NCBI RefSeq assembly: GCF_004522235.1
Contig: NZ_SDLT01000026.1
Location: forward strand, 51,481 to 115,480
DNA length: 64,000 nucleotides
DNA from: Amycolatopsis nivea
Lineage (GTDB): Bacteria > Actinomycetota > Actinomycetes > Mycobacteriales > Pseudonocardiaceae
Direction of reading: 5' to 3'
Shown here piece after piece: positions 59,173 through 64,000 of the stretch. The position numbers were made by a program, and so were the translations under genes. Under the pieces are notes generated by a model that saw nothing but the letters and a program-made list of their open reading frames with translations, had not been told where the DNA came from and did no database searches. The number at the start of each line of letters is the position of its first letter. Position 1 is the first letter of the stretch.

Positions 59173-59895
59173 TTACCCTGCGGTGTCGGAAAAATCCGGC
59201 AGGCCCCACCCGGCGGCCACTCGGTCCCGGGTGAGCACCGCGGACGGCAGCCCTTCGGCAAGCAACCGCCCGTCGCGCAGCAGGAGACAGTGGGCCGCGC
59301 GGCGGGCAACCGTGAGGTCGTGGGTGATGCGGACAACGGTCGTCCCGCCGCGCACCGTCGCGTCGAGCGCGTCGTCGATGAGGGTCTGCGCGTGCAGGTC
59401 CAGACCGGCCGCGGGTTCGTCGAGCAGCAGCAGATCCGACTGCTGGGCAAGAGCTTGCGCCACGAGCGTCCGTTGCCGCTGGCCGCCGGAGAGGGTGCCC
59501 AGCGGCTGGTCGGCGATCGACGCGATGTCCAGTTGCTCCAGGCAATCCTCGACGACCGTCCGGTCCCGGGCGGTGAGCCTGCGCCACGGGCCGCGGTGCG
59601 CCCAGCGGGCCATGGTCACCGTGGCGCGGACGGTGATCGGGAGTTCGCCGGACACCTCGCTGTACTGGGTCGCGTAGGCGGCGCGGAACCGGCTGGTGCG
59701 GTGCAGCGTGCCGGAGCTGATCGGCTGGATGCCGGCGATCACGTTGAGCAGGGTCGACTTCCCGGCCCCGTTCGCCCCGACGACGGCGGTGCTCCGCGCC
59801 GCGGGCAGCTCGGCGGTGATCCCGCCGAGCACCTCGTGCGACCCGTAGCCCGCGCGGACGTTCCGCAAGGTGACAGCCGGTTCGGCAAGGTTCAC
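59173..59895 (-). CDS. aztA: Zinc ABC transporter ATPase AztA
   Basis: A 240-residue ATPase of the metal ABC class: Walker A GANGAGKS near residue 39, Q-loop YATQYSEV, signature LSGGQRQR, Walker B LLLLDEPAAGLD and switch His in ITHDLTV. The GTG at 59895 has AAGGGGG six bases upstream. The longer frame from the ATG at 59925 would run back into the Zur box and is rejected. It is divergent from the permease gene across the Zur-type operator. The products would assemble as the cytoplasmic engine of a high-affinity zinc importer with AztB and AztC. Confidence 0.88.
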   Translation of the reverse strand: MNLAEPAVTLRNVRAGYGSHEVLGGITAELPAARSTAVVGANGAGKSTLLNVIAGIQPISSGTLHRTSRFRAAYATQYSEVSGELPITVRATVTMARWAHRGPWRRLTARDRTVVEDCLEQLDIASIADQPLGTLSGGQRQRTLVAQALAQQSDLLLLDEPAAGLDLHAQTLIDDALDATVRGGTTVVRITHDLTVARRAAHCLLLRDGRLLAEGLPSAVLTRDRVAAGWGLPDFSDTAG

Positions 59896-59915
59896 CAAAG
59901 CCCCCTTAAAGAGAA

Positions 59916-59930
59916 TGAAAACCATTTCCA
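59916..59930. promoter_or_regulatory. Zur-type zinc box in the divergent azt promoter
   Basis: TGAAAACCATTTCCA matches the TGAAAATGATTTTCA-type pattern of Zur/Fur operators with five of seven symmetric positions. It lies between aztA and aztB, next to the symmetrical CCACTATAGTGG that supplies a TATAGT -10 on both strands. Confidence 0.75.
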
Positions 59931-59931
59931 C

Positions 59932-59937
59932 TATAGT
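59932..59937. promoter_or_regulatory. Symmetrical TATAGT -10 serving both azt directions
   Basis: CCACTATAGTGG reads the same on both strands. On the plus strand TATAGT ends six bases before the GTG of aztB at 59944, implying a leaderless transcript. On the minus strand it precedes aztA by about 37 bases. Confidence 0.6.
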
Positions 59938-59943
59938 GGCGCC

Positions 59944-60765
59944 GTGACCTGGTTGCTGACCCCCTTCGACGTGTCGTTCGTGCAGCGCGCGCTCGTCGCC
60001 GGGGTCCTCGTGTCGGTGATGTGCGCGCTGGCGGGCACCTGGGTGGTGTTGCGCGGGATGGCTTTCCTGGGGGAGGCGCTGTCGCACGGCATGCTGCCCG
60101 GGGTGGCGATCGCGTCGCTGGCGGGAGTGAACCCGCTGCTCGGCGCGGTGCTGAGCGCCGCGGTGATGGCCGGGGGAGTGACCGTGCTGGGCCGGTCGCG
60201 GCGGTTGTCGCAGGACACGCTGATCGGGCTGCTGTTCGTGGGGATGCTCGCCGCCGGCGTGATCATCGTGTCGCATTCGCAGTCGTTCGCGGTCGACCTC
60301 ACCGGGTTCCTCTTCGGCGACGTGCTCGCCGTCGGCACGGGCGATCTGCTGGTCCTGGCGATCGCGCTGGGGCTGGTCGCCGCGGTGTCGCTTCTCGGGT
60401 ACCGCCCGTTCGCCGCCGTCGCCTTCGATGTCCGCAAGGCCCAGACGCTGGGGTTGCGGCCAGGCCTCGCGAACGCGCTGGTGCTGGCGCTGGTGACCGT
60501 GACCGTGGTCGCGTCGTTCCGGGTCGTCGGCACCTTGCTGGCGTTCGGGTTGCTGATCGGCCCGGCGGCCGCGGCGACGTTCTGGGCGCGCCGCATCACG
60601 ACGGTCATGGTGCTCGCCGCGCTGCTGGGAATCCTGTCGACGGTCGCGGGATTGCTCGCGTCCTGGTACTGGGGCACCGCCGCGGGAGCCAGCATCGCCG
60701 CCGCCGCGATCGCGCTGTTCTTCCTCTCCGCTCTGCTGTCCGCCGTCCGCGGCCGCCGTCGCTGA
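59944..60765 (+). CDS. aztB: Zinc ABC transporter permease AztB
   Basis: A 273-residue permease of the metal ABC (ZnuB/AztB) class with about eight membrane helices. It begins VTWLLTPFDVSFVQRALVAGVLVSVMCALAGTWVVLRGMAFLGEALSHGMLPGVAIA, which contains the RG.AF.G.ALSH loop conserved in zinc and manganese permeases; later elements are VGTLLAFGLLIGPAAAATFWARR and FDVRKAQTLGL. The GTG start appears leaderless. It is followed by the zinc chaperone and binding-protein genes in one operon. Confidence 0.9.
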   Translation: MTWLLTPFDVSFVQRALVAGVLVSVMCALAGTWVVLRGMAFLGEALSHGMLPGVAIASLAGVNPLLGAVLSAAVMAGGVTVLGRSRRLSQDTLIGLLFVGMLAAGVIIVSHSQSFAVDLTGFLFGDVLAVGTGDLLVLAIALGLVAAVSLLGYRPFAAVAFDVRKAQTLGLRPGLANALVLALVTVTVVASFRVVGTLLAFGLLIGPAAAATFWARRITTVMVLAALLGILSTVAGLLASWYWGTAAGASIAAAAIALFFLSALLSAVRGRRR

Positions 60766-60773
60766 ACGAATCC

Positions 60774-60786
60774 GTTGTCCGACAAC
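60774..60786. promoter_or_regulatory. Short palindrome before aztD
   Basis: GTTGTC-C-GACAAC lies eight bases after the aztB stop and 16 before the aztD start. It could be an internal operator or a small processing hairpin. Nothing else is visible in this 36-base gap. Confidence 0.4.
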
Positions 60787-60801
60787 AGAAATCGAGGACG
60801 C

Positions 60802-61986
60802 ATGACGACATCTCCTGTCCGCCGGGCGGCGGGCGTGCTGGCCGTGGCGGCGCTGCTGGCCGCCTGCGGGCACGATCCGGCGGAGCAACCCGCTACCACG
60901 CCGCACGGCTACGTCGAGGGAGCGGAGGAAACCGCCGAGGCACAGTCGAGACTGGTCGTCGCCGACGCCTCGACCGGTGCGGCGCACGTGCTCGACCTGA
61001 TCACCGAGCAAGTCACGCCGGTGGGAACGGTTGAGGGCGCGCATGCGATCACCGGGGACGGACGGTTCGGCTACCTCACCGGCCGCGCCGACGGGGTCCG
61101 CGTCATCGACAGCGGCGCGTGGATGGTCGACCACGGCGACCACGTGCACTACTACCGCGCCGCGGTGCGCGAGGCCGGAACCGCTCCGGGACAGCGGCTG
61201 CTGGCCGCCTACAGCGATCCCGCGGTCACCGCACTGTCCTTTCCGGACGGAACTGCCAAGTTGCTGGACCGGGCGAAGCTGGACCGCGGCTCGATCGCCG
61301 AACTCGGCACGATCGCGCGGAGTCCGCACCCAGGGGTAGCGGTGCCCTATCGCGAACGCGTGCTGGCCTCGGTTGCCGATGGCGTGCGAGTGCACGATCG
61401 GCAGGGCAAGCAGGTCGCGGAGATCGGCCAGCCGTGCCCGGAACTGAGCGGTGCGGCCGTCACGCGGCGGGGCGTCGTCTTCGGGTGCGCGGACGGCGCG
61501 TTGCTGGTCACCGAGAAGGACGGGACGTTCGCCGGGGAGAAGATCACCTACCCGCGACCGGTCGGCAAGGAGGAACGCGCCTCCAGGTTCGCGCACCGGC
61601 CCGGCAGCACGACTCTCGCCGCCGCGGCCGGGACTGACGCGGTGTGGGCACTGGACGTCCGGGCCCGGAAGTGGTCCCGGATCGAGACCGGTCCGGTCGC
61701 CGCACTGAACGCTGTCGGCGAGGACGCTCCGGTCTTGGTGCTGACCCGGGACGGCGTGCTGCGGGCCTTCGACCCAGGCAGCGGGGCGCAACAGGCGCAA
61801 GTCCCGCTGCTGCCCGCGGTCAGCGGCCCGGTCGCCCCGGCGATCCAGGTCGACGCGACCCGCGCCTACGTCAACAACCCGTCCTCCGGCGAGATCTACG
61901 AGATCGACTACAACGATCACCTCCGCCGAGCCCGGACGCTTACCGTTCCCGGCAAGGCCAGCTACGTCGTGGAGACCGGCCGATGA
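60802..61986 (+). CDS. aztD: Zinc metallochaperone AztD
   Basis: A 394-residue secreted lipoprotein (lipobox LLAAC near residue 19) that appears to form a beta-propeller: repeated strands such as RLVVADASTGAAHVLDLITEQVTPVGTVEGAHAITGDGRFGYLTGRADGVRVIDSG. The HGDHVHYYR segment near 110 is the His-rich zinc site expected of AztD. Two Cys (GQPCPEL and VFGCADG) probably form a disulfide. AztD collects extracellular zinc and hands it to AztC. GAGGA precedes the ATG, and the stop overlaps the aztC start. A second AztD-like gene follows aztC. Confidence 0.88.
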   Translation: MTTSPVRRAAGVLAVAALLAACGHDPAEQPATTPHGYVEGAEETAEAQSRLVVADASTGAAHVLDLITEQVTPVGTVEGAHAITGDGRFGYLTGRADGVRVIDSGAWMVDHGDHVHYYRAAVREAGTAPGQRLLAAYSDPAVTALSFPDGTAKLLDRAKLDRGSIAELGTIARSPHPGVAVPYRERVLASVADGVRVHDRQGKQVAEIGQPCPELSGAAVTRRGVVFGCADGALLVTEKDGTFAGEKITYPRPVGKEERASRFAHRPGSTTLAAAAGTDAVWALDVRARKWSRIETGPVAALNAVGEDAPVLVLTRDGVLRAFDPGSGAQQAQVPLLPAVSGPVAPAIQVDATRAYVNNPSSGEIYEIDYNDHLRRARTLTVPGKASYVVETGR

Positions 61987-62882
61987 GCAGAATCCGGGCC
62001 CTGCTGGTCGCCGCGCTCCTGGTGGTGTCCGGCTGTTCCGCCGCGGGCGCGAGCGGCGGTTCGGTGGTGGTGACCACGAACATCCTCGGCGACATCACCC
62101 GCCGCATCGTCGGCGACCAGGCCGACGTGACGGTGCTGATGAAACCGAACGCCGACCCGCATTCCTTCGGTATTTCCGCCCAGCAGGCGGCGGAGGTCGA
62201 ACACGCGGGGCTGATCGTCTACAACGGACTCGGGCTCGAGGAAGGCATGCTGCGCACGGTCCAGGCGGCCGAGCGCAACGGGGTCCCGGCGCTGGCAGTG
62301 GGCGAGCGGGTCGACCCGATCAGCTACGCCGCCCACGGCGGTCCGGATCCGCATTTCTGGACTGATCCCGGCCGTGTCCGCGCCGCCGTGCCGGTGATCG
62401 CCGACCAGATCGTCGCGCGAGTGTCCGGAGTGGACGGGAACGTGATCCGAGCCAACGCCGAACGGTACCGGCAGAAACTCGGCACGCTCGACGACACGAT
62501 GCGCCGCCGGTTCGCGGAAATCCCGCCGCAGCGCCGGAAACTTGTCACCAACCACCACGTGTTCGGCTACCTGGCCCAGCGGTTCGGCTTCCAGGTCGTC
62601 GGCGCGGTGATCCCGAGCGGCACCACGCTCGCCTCGCCCAGCGCGTCCGACCTGAAGTCGCTGGCCGACGCGGTGCGCGCGGCCGGGGTCCCGGCGGTCT
62701 TCGCCGATTCCTCCCAGCCGGACCGCCTCGCGCGGGTGCTCGCCGACCAGGCGGGCGTGCGGGTGCGGGTGAAGTCGCTGTTCTCGGAATCCCTCAGCGA
62801 ACCCGGCCAAGGCGCGGCGACCTACCTGGAGATGATGCGCGCCAATACCGACGCGATCGTCGACGGCCTGGCCGCGCCCTGA
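61983..62882 (+). CDS. aztC: Zinc-binding lipoprotein AztC (cluster A-I ABC binding protein)
   Basis: A 299-residue zinc receptor with lipobox VVSGC near residue 18. The four metal ligands are visible: His60 in PNADPHSFG, His124 in PDPHFW, His191 or 192 in TNHHVFGY and Asp242 in FADSSQP. It belongs to the ZnuA/AztC cluster; the long His-rich loop of ZnuA is reduced to YAAHGGPDPH, as in AztC. It delivers zinc to AztAB. Its ATG overlaps the aztD stop. Confidence 0.92.
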   Translation: MSRIRALLVAALLVVSGCSAAGASGGSVVVTTNILGDITRRIVGDQADVTVLMKPNADPHSFGISAQQAAEVEHAGLIVYNGLGLEEGMLRTVQAAERNGVPALAVGERVDPISYAAHGGPDPHFWTDPGRVRAAVPVIADQIVARVSGVDGNVIRANAERYRQKLGTLDDTMRRRFAEIPPQRRKLVTNHHVFGYLAQRFGFQVVGAVIPSGTTLASPSASDLKSLADAVRAAGVPAVFADSSQPDRLARVLADQAGVRVRVKSLFSESLSEPGQGAATYLEMMRANTDAIVDGLAAP

Positions 62883-62923
62883 TCTTCGACACCGAGAAAA
62901 CCCATCCCCACCAAGGAGAACGA

Positions 62924-64000
62924 AATGCCAGTGCCGCCCTACCGAACCGCCTGCGCCGCTCTCGCCGCGGCCGGGCTGCTGACGGCGACCGCCTGCGGAT
63001 CCCCGGAGCCGCCCCCGGCAGCCGCGCCCCAGACGGTCGCCGACCCGGTCGCGATCACCTACGACGGCGGGATCTCCCTGCTGGACGGGAAGACCCTGAA
63101 GGTCGTCAATGACCTCCCGCTGCCCGGCTTCAACCGCCTCAACCCGGCGGGGAACGACCGACACCTGATCGTGTCCACGGCCACCGGATTCCGGCTCCTC
63201 GACGCGGCGGGCGCGACGCTGACCGACACCGAGATCCGCGCCCCGAAGCCAGGACACGTGGTGCGGCACGCGGGCAAAACGGTCCTCTTCTCCGACGGCA
63301 CCGGCGAGATTACCGTGCTCGACCCGGCGACGCTCGGGACCGGGAAACCGCCCGCGCCGCAGCACAAAACCCCGGAACCGCATCACGGCGTCGCGGTCGA
63401 ACTGGCCAACGGCGAGCTGGTCGCCACGATCGGCAACGAGGACGCCCGGAACGGCATCGCGGTGCGGGACAAGGACGGCAAGGAGATCGCGCGCAACGAC
63501 CAATGCCCGGGCGTGCACGGCGAAGCGACCGCGCGGGGCGAGACTGTCGTCGTCGGGTGCGAGACCGGCGCGCTGATCTACCGCGCGGGCAAGATCACCA
63601 AGGTGACCAGCCCGGACGCCTACGGGCGCATCGGCAATCAGGCAGGCTCCCCGCAGTCGTCGATCACGCTGGGAGACTACAAAACCGACAAGGAAGCGGA
63701 ACTGGAGCGGCCGACGCGGGTCTCGCTGATCGACACCGAGAAGGCCAGCCTGCGGCACGTGGACCTCGGCACCAGCTACACCTTCCGCTCCCTGGCCCGC
63801 GGCCCGCAGGGCGAGGGCCTGGTGCTGGGCACCGACGGCAAGATCCACGTGATCGACCCGGCCGCGGCCCGCGTGACCCGGACGATCCCGGTCATCGGCT
63901 CGTGGCAGGAGCCGCTCGAATGGCAGCAGCCGCGTCCGGCGCTGTTCGTCCGGGGCGGGACAGCGTACGTGACGGACCCGGGCAAGAAGGAGGTCCACGC
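62924..64000 (+). CDS. Second AztD-like zinc metallochaperone (C-terminus cut by the right edge)
   Basis: A frame open from the ATG at 62924 to the end of the window (359 codons, no stop). It is a lipoprotein (LLTATAC near residue 24) with the same propeller pattern as AztD (ITYDGGISLLDGKTLKVVNDLPLPGFNRLNPAGNDRHLIVSTATGFRLLDAAG). The His cluster KTPEPHHGVAVELANGELVATIGNEDARNGIAVRDKDGKEIARNDQCPGVHGEA, the Cys pair DQCPGVHG/VGCETG and the later RGPQGEGLVLGTDGKIHVIDP align with AztD. AAGGAGA precedes the ATG. It is separated from aztC by 41 bases in the same operon. It lacks the HGDHVHYYR motif seen in the first copy in the part visible here. Confidence 0.85.

Overview
The window is visibly GC-rich, with strong G/C third-codon bias, many GTG starts, many apparently leaderless genes and almost no intergenic space. 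It reads as a chromosome segment of a filamentous actinomycete. Three things point to Amycolatopsis or a close Pseudonocardiaceae relative: a near-complete match to the guaiacol demethylase pair gcoA/gcoB first characterised in Amycolatopsis, the palindromic repeat family with a GAGGGAATC core, and a recurrent CCACAGTGGAC-type word. No rRNA, IS element, prophage or CRISPR array is visible. The content is mostly accessory catabolism and transport, each module with its own regulator.

Layout. (1) 1-11.9 kb: the start of a zinc-type dehydrogenase, then an amidohydrolase, an SDR, an aldo/keto-reductase-like protein, a methyltransferase-like protein, a five-component peptide/nickel-type ABC importer (one permease fused to an ATPase), a TetR regulator and an alpha/beta hydrolase. 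Five near-identical operators sit at the promoters of this group, so it looks like one regulon for taking up and breaking down an unknown compound. A repeat-rich gap (10.5-11.1 kb) interrupts it. (2) 11.9-20.7 kb: a HhH protein, a FAD monooxygenase with a divergent WYL regulator, then TetR and an operon of acyl-CoA synthetase, acyl-CoA dehydrogenase, MFS transporter and a NylB/family-VIII-like serine hydrolase. (3) 20.7-25.7 kb: a TetR with a membrane protein sharing its operator; a four-gene thiol-stress operon (DUF302, DsbA-like, small Cys protein, CsoR-family sensor) behind a striking double palindrome; a DUF2231-like protein, a DUF6292-like protein and an Acg-like nitroreductase. (4) 25.8-32.5 kb: enoyl-CoA hydratase, CoA ligase, OsmC and MHS transporter in one tightly overlapping operon with LysR, followed by a crotonyl-CoA reductase-type enzyme. 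(5) 32.6-40 kb: a PucR regulator flanked by two copies of one motif, then a DUF3311/SSS carboxylate symporter pair, a crotonase-fold protein without its catalytic glutamates, an NDP-forming acyl-CoA synthetase and an MFS transporter. (6) 40-48 kb: hydrolase/AraC pair, CBS protein plus ArsB/NhaD transporter, a ClC protein with a decayed duplicate of its 3' end, TetR and a quinone oxidoreductase. (7) 48-56.5 kb: aromatic catabolism: SnoaL-like protein, TfdB-like phenol hydroxylase, extradiol dioxygenase, FAH-family hydrolase, GntR, then gcoB, gcoA and an AraC activator. (8) 56.6-59.1 kb: two related, non-standard tRNA genes directly upstream of a 765-residue protein of unknown function. (9) 59.2-64 kb: a Zur-type divergent zinc-uptake locus aztA/aztB-aztD-aztC with a second aztD-like gene running off the right edge.

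How the parts work together. Region 7 can be read as a funnel: GcoAB demethylates guaiacol-type ethers to catechols, while the hydroxylase, extradiol dioxygenase and FAH-family hydrolase could hydroxylate and open phenolic rings. The CoA-ligase operons of regions 2, 4 and 5 feed acyl-CoA intermediates to central metabolism, each with a dedicated transporter. The most unusual unit is region 8, where a pair of homologous tRNAs with different anticodons shares a leader with a long protein I cannot assign.
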